Shown here piece after piece: positions 24,137 to 32,062 of a stretch of 64,000 nt of DNA (positions within the stretch are counted from its first letter, which is position 1; every line of letters starts with the position of its first letter). The stretch covers positions 62,001 to 126,000 of the forward strand of contig PHBH01000004.1 of the NCBI GenBank assembly GCA_002840535.1, read 5' to 3'. Source of the DNA: Deltaproteobacteria bacterium HGW-Deltaproteobacteria-15. Lineage in GTDB: Bacteria; Desulfobacterota; DSM-4660; Desulfatiglandales; HGW-15. The notes under the pieces were generated by a model, which saw only the letters and a list, made by a program, of their open reading frames with translations, had not been told where the DNA came from and searched no databases. A program made the position numbers and the translations under genes.

Positions 24137-25551
24137 CCCTTCGCCTCCTCAAGCACGAGATCGAAACACCTTTCTCCAACTTCAGAAGGCTTCTTGTCTG
24201 GAGTTTCGAAAAGATGTTTGGATACCCGCCTGACGTCCTTTGTCGGTTTCTTGAAGCTAATCCGTTCTTCCTCCCGAGTCGATTTAGGCCTTGGGAGCAC
24301 AGGTTTGTATTGTCTGCCCTCTATTGCCCCGCGTGTAGTCGTCATTCTTAACCTCGGAGACTGTTCGCGTAATTCACCAAGATCTACGATGCTGGTCCTT
24401 TGGAATTCACTGCGCGATGCACTTACCTGTTCCTTTGTTTTCCAAGCGTTCGTGTAGCTCGTAAAAAGCTTCATTCCTTCAATCATCTTGTCCCTCACAT
24501 GCAAGTACAGCTCAGACTGAGCGTCAATGTTTCTCTTGGTCGTAGTAGTAGGCAACAGTACCGCGTCTTCAGAAGTGAAAACCACGATTCCAGAGATGGC
24601 TATGAATTGCATATGATATTGGGGTACGCCGGAAACACCCCATCCGGTAAGAGCGGACTTATCGCAGTAAAGAACAGTCCGATCATTGCACACGACTGAC
24701 CAACCAGCATCCGCAGAAGAGTAACGCTCCTTATAATCCTCAAAACTCTCGTCCGCTTCTTCCTTGCTGGGAATGGTACGCGTGAATCCAACAGCTAGAA
24801 ATACGTCTACGCCCTTGTGCCTGCCTTCCCATATGAAAGGGGCAATCGGGTGCATTTTAGAGGATTCATCCCCCGGCTTAGCAAAAAGAAGACGAATTTG
24901 CTTTGGGCGTACGGGCTCATCGTTTAGATGAACTGCAAAGCCCTTGCCGATTATGTATGCGTAATGGGTTGATAACGCCTCACGAAACGCCTCGATGAAA
25001 GTAGAGGAGGAGAACTCCTGCCGAACCCCATCACGCAAACCTCGCACCAAAATGGATGTTCCAAGCTCTTTGGCGGGTGTTATTTCCTTTACAGGTACAT
25101 CCCAATCCGATTCGTTGGCCATCCAAGTGGGCGAGAAGTGGATACGATATGACGCGTCTTCCGCATGAGTTCGGATAGTGCAGTCGCTCCCTATCTTAAA
25201 GATCGCCCTCTTCATGCCTATGCCATATGTACCAATCGTTCGGCGGCCTTTGACAATTTCTTTCTTCAGCCGCCCTAAGCGGAACGCGTAGTCATGAAAT
25301 TTCCAAGGAATCCCCCCGCAATTGTCCTGGATCTTGAACTCGTCTTTAGATAAATAAATCTTTGCCCAGTAACCAGTGTATGGCTTAGATTTTTTCAAGT
25401 TCTTTGCGGTCTCATTTCTCTGAACGCCATCGACACAATTATCCAGCAGATCTAGAATAGCATCACGAAGTTCGATATCCCGAGTAAGCATGTGCACAAA
25501 AAACGATTTGACCGGGTGGGCAGATACCGCCCCACTTATATTATTTGCCAT
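24133..25551 (-). CDS. MORC/MutL-like GHKL ATPase
   Basis: A 472-residue ATPase. GHKL motifs are complete: N box AILDLLDNCVDG (31-42), G1 IQDNCGGIP (74-82), G2 GTYGIGMKRA (107-116), and a later PTTTTKRN that contacts nucleotide. A second globular half follows. GHKL ATPases of this kind clamp DNA, and bacterial MORC-like members are known from comparative genomics to sit in restriction-modification loci. ATG 25551 is chosen over upstream options: GGAGGGA lies seven bases before it, and it overlaps the methyltransferase stop by 11 bases. It is probably the regulatory or translocating component of the system. Confidence 0.82.
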   Translation of the reverse strand: MANNISGAVSAHPVKSFFVHMLTRDIELRDAILDLLDNCVDGVQRNETAKNLKKSKPYTGYWAKIYLSKDEFKIQDNCGGIPWKFHDYAFRLGRLKKEIVKGRRTIGTYGIGMKRAIFKIGSDCTIRTHAEDASYRIHFSPTWMANESDWDVPVKEITPAKELGTSILVRGLRDGVRQEFSSSTFIEAFREALSTHYAYIIGKGFAVHLNDEPVRPKQIRLLFAKPGDESSKMHPIAPFIWEGRHKGVDVFLAVGFTRTIPSKEEADESFEDYKERYSSADAGWSVVCNDRTVLYCDKSALTGWGVSGVPQYHMQFIAISGIVVFTSEDAVLLPTTTTKRNIDAQSELYLHVRDKMIEGMKLFTSYTNAWKTKEQVSASRSEFQRTSIVDLGELREQSPRLRMTTTRGAIEGRQYKPVLPRPKSTREEERISFKKPTKDVRRVSKHLFETPDKKPSEVGERCFDLVLEEAKG

Positions 25552-26704
25552 TGCAGTTTCCCTCCCTGCGAACATGCGCGGCGACGATTCGCATAATGCT
25601 CTCTGCCAACACGGGGCTCACGCTATTGCCGATTTGCCGAAAGCTGTGCCACTTGGTCGCGTCGAACTGGAACCAGTCCGGGAATCCTTGCAAGCGGGCC
25701 GCTTCGCGAGGCGTGATAACGCGTGGTTGCGTGGGATGAATCGGACGTAACGCCTGAAAACTACCTCGATCCGGCCCGGTGCCCGCCCTCAACGTCGGAC
25801 AGAATCCTTTACGTTCCAGCCGGACAGCACGTGAAATGCTGTCCACCGAGCCCTCTTTGAGTTTCGCAAACCTTTTAAGTACTGCTTTGGTATGTTTGGT
25901 CCCGAGGCATCCAGAGACTTGCCTCTCCTCTCTTAATCGTCTCAACGCCTCGGGGTCTCCAGTACCCGAGGTAAAATCGCAAAAAATGCTGTTCTGGTGC
26001 TTCCCTTTTCGAGATCTATTGAGACGCCTCCACCCTTCTGACTCTTTCTGCCATGATGGATCGATTTTTAGCGGCAGATCCAGCAAAGCCTCCTGAACAG
26101 ACATTGGTTCGATATCCGGCGGGCGGAAATCGGCGACCGCCATCTCATTAAAATGTTCTCCTATGTAGCCGATGAAGAAGACCCTTTCACGGCTTGTTGC
26201 GGCCCCAAAATCTGAGGATTTCAGAATCATCGGCTCGATGTGGCGATAGCCCTCTAATCGTGCCAGTGCATTTTTTCTCAATGTTTCAAAAGGCGCATCG
26301 AGAATCCCAAGCACGTTCTCAGCCAAGTAAAACCACGGACGTATCTCTGCAACAATGCGGAAGAAATGATCAAATAAGGTGTTCCGTGCATCATCGATTG
26401 CACGATGTCCGATTCTGCTGAAGCCCTGACAAGGAGGGCCGCCAATAAGGCCATGCACCGTTCGCTTGCCAACCCCCGCAAGCTCAAGCAGCCGATCCCC
26501 GGCGAGCTGCGCAATATCTTGTTGGATGTGTTTACATTCAGGAAAGTTCTTACAGAAAACCTTGGCTGTCCGGGCATCGTTATCGACAGCAGCAAGTAAA
26601 CGAAACCCAGCTTTTATGGCTCCGAGCGATAAGCCCCCGACACCGCTGAACAAATCAATCACGGCCAAACTGTCAAATGAGGTAGGGTCCAATTCCATAT
26701 TCAT
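25541..26704 (-). CDS. DNA (cytosine-5) methyltransferase
   Basis: A 387-residue m5C methyltransferase. Motif I VIDLFSGVGGLSLG begins near residue 15. Motif IV is GGPPCQGFSRIG with nucleophile C92. Then come ENV (129-131), RERVFFIG (motif VIII), a variable target-recognition region, and motif X IGNSVSPVLAE. All catalytic parts are intact, so it should be active; the recognised site is unknown. Start ATG 26704 follows the vsr stop by 19 bases with only a weak ribosome site; a TTG at 26764 inside vsr is the alternative. Pairing with Vsr is typical because m5C deamination gives T:G mismatches. Confidence 0.9.
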   Translation of the reverse strand: MNMELDPTSFDSLAVIDLFSGVGGLSLGAIKAGFRLLAAVDNDARTAKVFCKNFPECKHIQQDIAQLAGDRLLELAGVGKRTVHGLIGGPPCQGFSRIGHRAIDDARNTLFDHFFRIVAEIRPWFYLAENVLGILDAPFETLRKNALARLEGYRHIEPMILKSSDFGAATSRERVFFIGYIGEHFNEMAVADFRPPDIEPMSVQEALLDLPLKIDPSWQKESEGWRRLNRSRKGKHQNSIFCDFTSGTGDPEALRRLREERQVSGCLGTKHTKAVLKRFAKLKEGSVDSISRAVRLERKGFCPTLRAGTGPDRGSFQALRPIHPTQPRVITPREAARLQGFPDWFQFDATKWHSFRQIGNSVSPVLAESIMRIVAAHVRREGNCNGK

Positions 26705-26723
26705 CGGATTGAATTTGTTGATC

Positions 26724-27197
26724 TCACAAGCATTCGTCAAATCCTTTCTCAGAAAGTATTGCAAGCCTGCCGCTGCCCAGTAGCCATGACACGGCTAATT
26801 CTATATCGGCGGATTCAGCAAACGGCGGCTTCCGACGCCTTACTGCACATTCCCAAATTACTAATATCCGCCAGTTCTTTTGTAAGAGTTCGTTTCTGGT
26901 TTCTAGGTCGCGCCTCTTATTAGCCTCGATCTTTTGTTGCCAGTAACTACAGTTACTCTTTGCATGCGGTTTCCGCCGACAGCTGTGCCCATGCCAAAAG
27001 CATCCGTGGACGAAGACTACCGCCTTCTGTGGTTTGAAGACCATATCCGGCCTTCCTGGTAAATTACGGTCATGGAGGCGGTATCTAAACCCCTTGGAGT
27101 AAAACGCTTTGCGAACCGACACCTCTGGCCCCGTATTCTTCCCACGATTCGCACGCATGATCCGGTGTCGTGTTTGTTTGTCAACTCTGTCAACCAT
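26724..27197 (-). CDS. vsr: very short patch repair endonuclease Vsr
   Basis: A 157-residue protein with the Vsr pattern: RHRIMRANRGKNTGPE, GRPDMVF (catalytic D51), VFVHGCFWHGHSC (H64 and H69, zinc site), and LVIWECAVRR. Vsr nicks beside T:G mismatches that arise when 5-methylcytosine deaminates, protecting sites methylated by the partner enzyme encoded next. It is first in the operon, about 95 bases behind the promoter at 27293-27320. Length is normal. Confidence 0.9.
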   Translation of the reverse strand: MVDRVDKQTRHRIMRANRGKNTGPEVSVRKAFYSKGFRYRLHDRNLPGRPDMVFKPQKAVVFVHGCFWHGHSCRRKPHAKSNCSYWQQKIEANKRRDLETRNELLQKNWRILVIWECAVRRRKPPFAESADIELAVSWLLGSGRLAILSEKGFDECL

Positions 27198-27260
27198 TTA
27201 GGGGGACCCTTCGTCCTCCGTGAGTGGGCGCTAGTGATTGGATTGAAGCCATAAACGGCT

Positions 27261-27294
27261 CTTAGCGTTAAAGATAGGGCATTTTCGCGCTAAG
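27261..27294. promoter_or_regulatory. inverted repeat overlapping the vsr promoter, candidate operator
   Basis: CTTAGCG (27261-27267) and CGCTAAG (27288-27294) form a perfect 7-base inverted repeat whose upper arm touches the -10 box. This position suits a repressor such as a restriction-modification controller protein. No intact regulator gene is adjacent. Confidence 0.4.
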
Positions 27295-27320
27295 ACTACA
27301 TAACAGACTAGTTTTGTCAA
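27293..27320 (-). promoter_or_regulatory. sigma-70 promoter of the vsr-dcm-ATPase operon
   Basis: On the minus strand: perfect TTGACA (27320-27315), 16-base spacer, TAGTCT (27298-27293). It lies about 95 bases before the vsr ATG, with no competing candidate. Confidence 0.65.
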
Positions 27321-27521
27321 CCTATTTCAGACCTTACGGAAAGGTGTACTCTCTTTAAAATCGCAGTGCCCAATTCCCTACTCAAGCCTCTCAAGAATGT
27401 GGATATCAATAGATGGGTCTGGCTTGCATGCGAAAAGACCCCATCGAGGTCAAATGAGCAATGGAGGAGGCTGGGTCAGGTAACACAAGAAGATTTAGCC
27501 AAAAAGGCGCGTGAGCAGTGA
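27304..27521 (+). pseudogene. possible truncated XRE-type regulator
   Basis: An open frame of 72 codons ends at TGA 27519-27521 with LGQVTQEDLAKKAREQ. This resembles the first two helices of an XRE/Cro helix-turn-helix (the pattern GLTQEELAEKAG). The frame stops where the recognition helix should begin. A GTG at 27366 would give 51 residues but has no good ribosome site. Divergent placement beside the vsr operon is where a controller gene would normally be. Evidence is thin. Confidence 0.3.
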
Positions 27522-27680
27522 ACCGTTATAGCTCCTGGAGTAGCACAGGATTGTGTTCTAGCCGGGGGCTGTTCAAGTGCCCAAAGGGGCGCAGGCTGAG
27601 GAGATGGATAAGGCACGATCAGGAAAAAGATCGGAACAATTTCAGGGAGCGGTTTTCCGACTATGTTAGAAATGAGTTAG

Positions 27681-27721
27681 AAATGAAAAAGGGTCACAGT
27701 CTGTATTGGCTGTAACCCTTT
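27681..27721 (-). terminator. rho-independent terminator of the initiator tRNA gene
   Basis: On the minus strand AAAGGGT-t-ACAG pairs with CTGT-g-ACCCTTT around a ten-base loop, followed by TTTCATTT. It begins nine bases after the tRNA 3' end. Confidence 0.8.
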
Positions 27722-27729
27722 GATTTACT

Positions 27730-27806
<77 letters not shown>

Positions 27807-27841
27807 ATATCAAAGGAGTATAGCACCGAGTCCTGGCCAAG

Positions 27842-28432
27842 TCAAAGGGAAATCCGGCCGGGCGCATAGAAACAATACTCGAGGGAGAGAATGTCGAACA
27901 TTTCGTCGGTTCCTTCCCGGATGACGCGATAGAGCAAAGACATCTCTTTTGTCTCGGTCAAAACCTGCCGGTACTCCAATTCATTGTAAAACTGGATATC
28001 CAGAGGGAAGAGCACCTGATCGATGGGACCGTACCAGTTCACGCCGAGAATTGTCCGGAGGGTCATAACCTTCTGATAGAGCCCGTGGATAAGCCCGGTC
28101 CGGAGCACGGGATTCACCTGGTTGACCATGCAGTCCACCAGACCCGCAAGGTAGTAGACATCCCTCATTTTCTCTTCGTTTTCCCTGTGCCGGTACAGAC
28201 CCGCAATGGTGCATCCCAGCCCGCCCCTGAGCACATAGTGGGGAGGCAGATGCCAGACCCCCTCGCCCCCCTTTTCCTGCACTTCTTTTCTGTGCTGTTC
28301 CAGTTTCTCGGATTGGGACTTGAGCATCTGCAGGAAGTAGGCGGATTCCCAGGTCGCACGGCGAAACTCAAGCGGCGATGCTGTGATCAAGCCATCCTTC
28401 GTCTTCGAATGAAACTCGATGATTTTGCCCAT
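27842..28432 (-). CDS. conserved hypothetical protein
   Basis: A 196-residue soluble protein without recognised domains. Notable segments are WHLPPHYVLRGGLGCTIAGL near the middle and a long helical second half rich in Tyr and Leu. GAGG four bases before ATG 28432 supports the start. It lies directly upstream of the initiator tRNA gene on the same strand, 36 bases apart, and its 5' side abuts a palindromic repeat. No function can be proposed. Confidence 0.6.
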   Translation of the reverse strand: MGKIIEFHSKTKDGLITASPLEFRRATWESAYFLQMLKSQSEKLEQHRKEVQEKGGEGVWHLPPHYVLRGGLGCTIAGLYRHRENEEKMRDVYYLAGLVDCMVNQVNPVLRTGLIHGLYQKVMTLRTILGVNWYGPIDQVLFPLDIQFYNELEYRQVLTETKEMSLLYRVIREGTDEMFDILSLEYCFYAPGRISL

Positions 28433-28440
28433 GAGTCCTC

Positions 28441-28556
28441 AAGAACAGCCTTAAACCGCCAAGACGCTAAGTGCGCCAAGAAACAACTTTGTTTTCTTCC
28501 TCGCGTTCTTCGCGCCTTTGCGGTTCTGACCTCTGTCCTCTGATTTCTGACCTCTT
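28441..28556. repeat. CCGCCAAGACGC palindromic repeat, copy A
   Basis: The sequence AACCGCCAAGACGCTAAG, then TGCGCCAAGAA, is mirrored by CGTTCTTCGCGCCTTTGCGGTT at 28503-28525, giving a long imperfect hairpin. The first 50 bases match copy B at 50250-50384 almost exactly, including the flanking AAGAACAGCCTTAAA. A second low-complexity piece, CCTCTGTCCTCTGATTTCTG, follows to 28556. Confidence 0.85.
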
Positions 28557-28560
28557 GTTT

Positions 28561-29460
28561 TCACGGTCTCGGGTGGCATTTCGCGTGGATTTCCTTGAGC
28601 CGCTCGCGAGTCACATGGGTATAGATCTGGGTGGTTGAAATGTCTGCATGACCGAGCATCACCTGCACGGCCCTCAAGTCCGCCCCGAATTCCAGGAGAT
28701 GGCTCGCAAAAGAGTGGCGCAGCAGATGGGGCGATATCTGTTTCAGGATCCCTGCCCGTTTGCCATATTGCCTGATGATCTTCCAGAACCCCTGTCGTGT
28801 CATCGGACCGGCTCTCAGGTTCAGGAAGACATAGGGGGAGGTTCGCCTTTTCAGCAGGCCCGGTCTCCCGTCGAGGAGGTATTCCCTCAATGCATCGACA
28901 GCCTTGGCCCCCATGGGGACCATTCGCTCCTTGGACCCCTTTCCCATTGTTCTCACAAACCCGGCCTCCAGGTTGATATTCTGGATCTTCAGCCTGACCA
29001 GCTCGGAAACCCGGAGCCCGGTGGCATAGAGAAGCTCGAGCATTGCCCTGTCCCGGTTCCCGAGCAGGGTTGACGGGTCGGGCTGTGCAAGAAGAAGCTC
29101 GACCTCGGAAGTACTCAAAACGGACGGAAGTCTGAGGGGGATCTTGGGGGCGTTCAGGAGTCTGGCAGGACTGGTCTCGAGGCTGCCCGTGGAAACCAGA
29201 AAGCGGAAGAATTGTTTCAATGCCGAGAGATTCCTGGCCGCGCTTCTTTTTGAGAGGATGGAGTCCAGTGTGTCGAGGTAGGTGGAAAGGTGCTCACGGG
29301 TCACATCCAAAGGAGCCAGATTTTCCTTCTCGAGGAATGCAAAGAACTTTTCCAGATCCTGGCTGTAGGCCAGGATGGTGTTTCCGGAGAGTCCCCGCTC
29401 AACCCGCAGGTGGTTTAGGAACTGATCGGCATAAACATCTTTGGAGTTCTCGTTCATCAA
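28561..29460 (-). CDS. xerD: tyrosine recombinase XerD
   Basis: A 299-residue recombinase, the normal size. It has an N-terminal SAM-like core-binding domain (FLNHLRVERGLSGNTILAY) and a catalytic domain with R150 (TGLRVSEL), K174, H245 and R248 (SPHLLRHSFASH), H271 (LGHADISTTQIYTH) and nucleophile Y280. XerD with XerC resolves chromosome dimers at dif near the septum. Its setting among housekeeping genes and full length favour XerD over a phage integrase. ATG 29460 overlaps the stop of the peptidase gene (TGATG). Confidence 0.88.
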   Translation of the reverse strand: MMNENSKDVYADQFLNHLRVERGLSGNTILAYSQDLEKFFAFLEKENLAPLDVTREHLSTYLDTLDSILSKRSAARNLSALKQFFRFLVSTGSLETSPARLLNAPKIPLRLPSVLSTSEVELLLAQPDPSTLLGNRDRAMLELLYATGLRVSELVRLKIQNINLEAGFVRTMGKGSKERMVPMGAKAVDALREYLLDGRPGLLKRRTSPYVFLNLRAGPMTRQGFWKIIRQYGKRAGILKQISPHLLRHSFASHLLEFGADLRAVQVMLGHADISTTQIYTHVTRERLKEIHAKCHPRP

Positions 29461-30569
29461 AAGTCGTAAAAGTGGTCATCCCTGGTTAGAATTCTCGGCC
29501 CCTTCTTGGTGATGAGGACCATGTGCTCGAGCCTGACACCGCCCTTTCCGGGCAGGTAAATGCCCGGCTCCACTGTCACAACCATCCCTTCTTTGAGACG
29601 CACGGGCTTTTGAGGACCGAGCCTGGGCCGCTCATGCGGTTCGAGCCCCACACCATGGCCGAGCGAATGCCCGAAATAATCGCCATAGCCTTCATCCTTG
29701 ATCATGTTCCTGGCTGTGGCATCCACAACCGTGCTCTCCACACCCGGCTTGACCTTTTCCAGGGCTGCGAGCTGGGCTTCGCGTACGATTCGGTAGATTT
29801 TTGCGATTTCGCGCTTCGGCTTTTCCAGGAAAACGGTCCTCGTCATATCGCAGCAGTACCCCTCCACCCGGACCCCCACGTCAAGCGTTATCGGCTCCCC
29901 TGTGCGAATTTTCCTGGTCGTGGGGGCCGCGTGGGGAAGGGCGCTGTTTGGACCGGAAGCCACAATCGATGGAAAGGCAAGTCCCTCGGCGCCTCCTTCG
30001 CGGGCACGGTCCTCTATCTCCCAGGCGATCTCCTTTTCGACCCGGCCCGGTTTGATCCGGGGGATCACGGCTGCAAGGATTTTGGACATGAGATCCGAGG
30101 AGGCCTCCAGGAAACGAATTTCCTCCGGATCCTTTATCTCCCGCATATCCTCGATCAAACCTTTCAGCGGAGTGAGCTTGGGCCGGGTGGCAAGTTTTCT
30201 CATGCCAAGAAGAATCCGCTTATGGGCTTCCCAAGTCACATAGCCTTCCTCAAAACCCAGATGACGGGTTCCCAAATCCGAGAGAAGGCCCGGAAGGCTT
30301 TCAATGAGCCCCTTCCTGAGGGTAACCACCTCGAAATCGACCGCTTCCCTTTCCGCCTCCAGGGTGTACCTGGAGTCCGTCAGCAGGAGAGCGGACTTTT
30401 CCGTAATGAGAAGGGACCCGGAAGATTCGGTGAACAGGAGGTCCTGGGCCTTGAACCCGGAGAGATATCGTCTGTTTTCCGGCTGGAGGACCCAGATAGT
30501 ATCCTGCTTGAGGTTCTTGAGTTTTTCCCGGAGAGCGCGAATCCGGTTTCGTAGGATTTCTCTTTTCAT
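29457..30569 (-). CDS. M24 family Xaa-Pro peptidase
   Basis: A 370-residue peptidase with the creatinase N-terminal domain (YLSGFKAQD) and the pita-bread M24 domain. Metal ligands are in place: LDVGVRVEGYCCDMT (two Asp), HSLGHGVGLEPHE (His), VEPGIYLPGKGG (Glu) and VRLEHMVL (Glu). It should remove N-terminal residues before proline or split X-Pro dipeptides in the cytoplasm. It overlaps xerD by four bases and follows the TPR gene by about 20 bases on the same strand, so they are probably one transcript. Confidence 0.88.
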   Translation of the reverse strand: MKREILRNRIRALREKLKNLKQDTIWVLQPENRRYLSGFKAQDLLFTESSGSLLITEKSALLLTDSRYTLEAEREAVDFEVVTLRKGLIESLPGLLSDLGTRHLGFEEGYVTWEAHKRILLGMRKLATRPKLTPLKGLIEDMREIKDPEEIRFLEASSDLMSKILAAVIPRIKPGRVEKEIAWEIEDRAREGGAEGLAFPSIVASGPNSALPHAAPTTRKIRTGEPITLDVGVRVEGYCCDMTRTVFLEKPKREIAKIYRIVREAQLAALEKVKPGVESTVVDATARNMIKDEGYGDYFGHSLGHGVGLEPHERPRLGPQKPVRLKEGMVVTVEPGIYLPGKGGVRLEHMVLITKKGPRILTRDDHFYDF

Positions 30570-30588
30570 GGCAGATCCCAGGATGTCT

Positions 30589-31518
30589 CTAAAAAGTAAA
30601 GCGGAGGGACAAGCCCACGTGACCCTCGCGGGTGGTAAACATGCCTACATCGAGCCTGTCTTGCAGGCTTCTGAGAAAATCGTTCTTCACTGCCTTGTTG
30701 TACTTGTGGGCGCTGTTCACGGCGCTGTAAATATTTCCGGAGTACCATCCCAGTTCCATAAAGGCGAGGATGGACCCCAGCACATCCAGATCCTCGTGAA
30801 AGGATTCGTAGGCGGCCCAGATGAAAAGCCCGTTCAGGAGGAAAGCCACAATCCCATCCTTATAGCGATTGGTGTAGGCATGGCCCAGTCCCGGCAGTGC
30901 GGCGGCAAGAACACCGGCGGTGACAGGGTCTTTGGAGGGGAGGGTTTCTCCCAAAAGACTCTTGCGGGAGAGATCCCAGGCGCTCTGTGAGAGAGGGCTG
31001 GTCAGACCCACATTGTGGAATGCCTGTGATGCCTCCTTCCAACGGTCCCGGTGCATAAGTGTCCAACCCAACCGGTACACCGCACGATTCTTGATCTCGG
31101 GATCAGGGTACTCTTCAACAATACGGGTGTAGATCACCTCGGCCTTCTCGAAGTGTCCCTGCATGTAATAGGATTCGGCGATCATGAAGAGAGCCTGTCC
31201 TGAAACAGCGGTTCCGGGGTAATCCTGAATGACTGCATCAAAAACGTTTCTGGCGTTCTCGTATTGCTTTGCCTTCAGGTAGGAAAGGCCGATGAGGTAT
31301 CTGGCATCCGGCGCCTTCTCGTCGTCGGGAAAAAAGTGAAGGAATCTCTCCAGCTCAACGACGGCGCGGTGGTATTCGCCCTTTTCAAGGGCCTCCTGTG
31401 CAAGGCGGAGTTGCTCATCACTTCGGATGATTGCTTCCGAGCCGTCGCTGCTGCACGGATCAGCCAGGGAAAGGAGAATGAGAATCAGTAGAAAACCGGA
31501 ACATCTATTTCGTTTCAT
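30589..31518 (-). CDS. exported TPR protein with C-terminal membrane helices
   Basis: A 309-residue protein. ATG 31518 is chosen because it opens a signal sequence (KRNRCSGFLLILILLSLADP). Three to four TPR-like repeats follow (about 35-170: YHRAVVELERFLHFFP, YENARNVFDAVIQDYP, FEKAEVIYTRIVEEYP). The C-terminal part has hydrophobic segments of the type LPGLGHAYTNRYKDGIVAFL that recur in small envelope proteins. It overlaps the YidD-like gene by 14 bases. The pairing suggests a shared role in envelope assembly; this is inference. Confidence 0.7.
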   Translation of the reverse strand: MKRNRCSGFLLILILLSLADPCSSDGSEAIIRSDEQLRLAQEALEKGEYHRAVVELERFLHFFPDDEKAPDARYLIGLSYLKAKQYENARNVFDAVIQDYPGTAVSGQALFMIAESYYMQGHFEKAEVIYTRIVEEYPDPEIKNRAVYRLGWTLMHRDRWKEASQAFHNVGLTSPLSQSAWDLSRKSLLGETLPSKDPVTAGVLAAALPGLGHAYTNRYKDGIVAFLLNGLFIWAAYESFHEDLDVLGSILAFMELGWYSGNIYSAVNSAHKYNKAVKNDFLRSLQDRLDVGMFTTREGHVGLSLRFTF

Positions 31519-31927
31519 GCGGGTTCTGTTCCGGCCTGTGCCACCAGAAGTCGTTGTTTTCCACAGGATCATAGATTTTGACCTTGCCATCGGAAAGAAT
31601 GCGGGGCGAGACTGCCGCTTCCTCTCTTCCTTCGTGAATGAGCCGGTCCACGGTCATGAGCCAGCCCATCACAAAACCGTGTTTTCTAAATGCCTGTACG
31701 CTGTAGGATGAACAGGTGGGATAGCTGGGGCAGCGATCTCCATCCACGGCCGAGATATGATCCCGGTAAATGGAAAGAAGCCGCTCGGCAAACCCGGGCC
31801 GCTCCTTGACCGTCTCATGCCGGTTCGCGGACGCAATGGTCCCTTCATCACCCCGAGCAGCAGGGCCATTCGAAAAGAAAGCGGCCAACAGGAAAAGGCC
31901 GGTCAAGAGAATCCTGAGAGGTTTCAT
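31505..31927 (-). CDS. YidD-like protein with signal peptide
   Basis: A 140-residue protein. A Sec signal peptide (RILLTGLFLLAAFFSNGPAARG) precedes the YidD/DUF37 core YRDHISAVDGDRCPSYPTCSSY, then HGFVMGWLMTVDRL. Normal YidD is a short cytoplasmic, membrane-peripheral helper of YidC encoded near rnpA. Here the protein is exported and longer, and the usual neighbours are absent, so it is a divergent family member, probably acting with the co-encoded TPR protein. Confidence 0.75.
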   Translation of the reverse strand: MKPLRILLTGLFLLAAFFSNGPAARGDEGTIASANRHETVKERPGFAERLLSIYRDHISAVDGDRCPSYPTCSSYSVQAFRKHGFVMGWLMTVDRLIHEGREEAAVSPRILSDGKVKIYDPVENNDFWWHRPEQNPHETK

Positions 31928-32062
31928 CGGACGTCCTTATTGAGGCAGGAACAGAAATGTCAGCTTAATGAACATGGCTTCACAAGTCAAGTGAGCCCGC
32001 TCCGCCCCCCTTCCTGTTGACATCCCAGGAACCGCTTGTTACTAATCATTTCGGGTATATCT

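Noticed and set aside
28561..29460. XerD considered as the integrase of the neighbouring island
   Set aside because: Length, motifs and the four-base overlap with a housekeeping peptidase gene fit the chromosomal XerD. It lies on the far side of the tRNA from the island.
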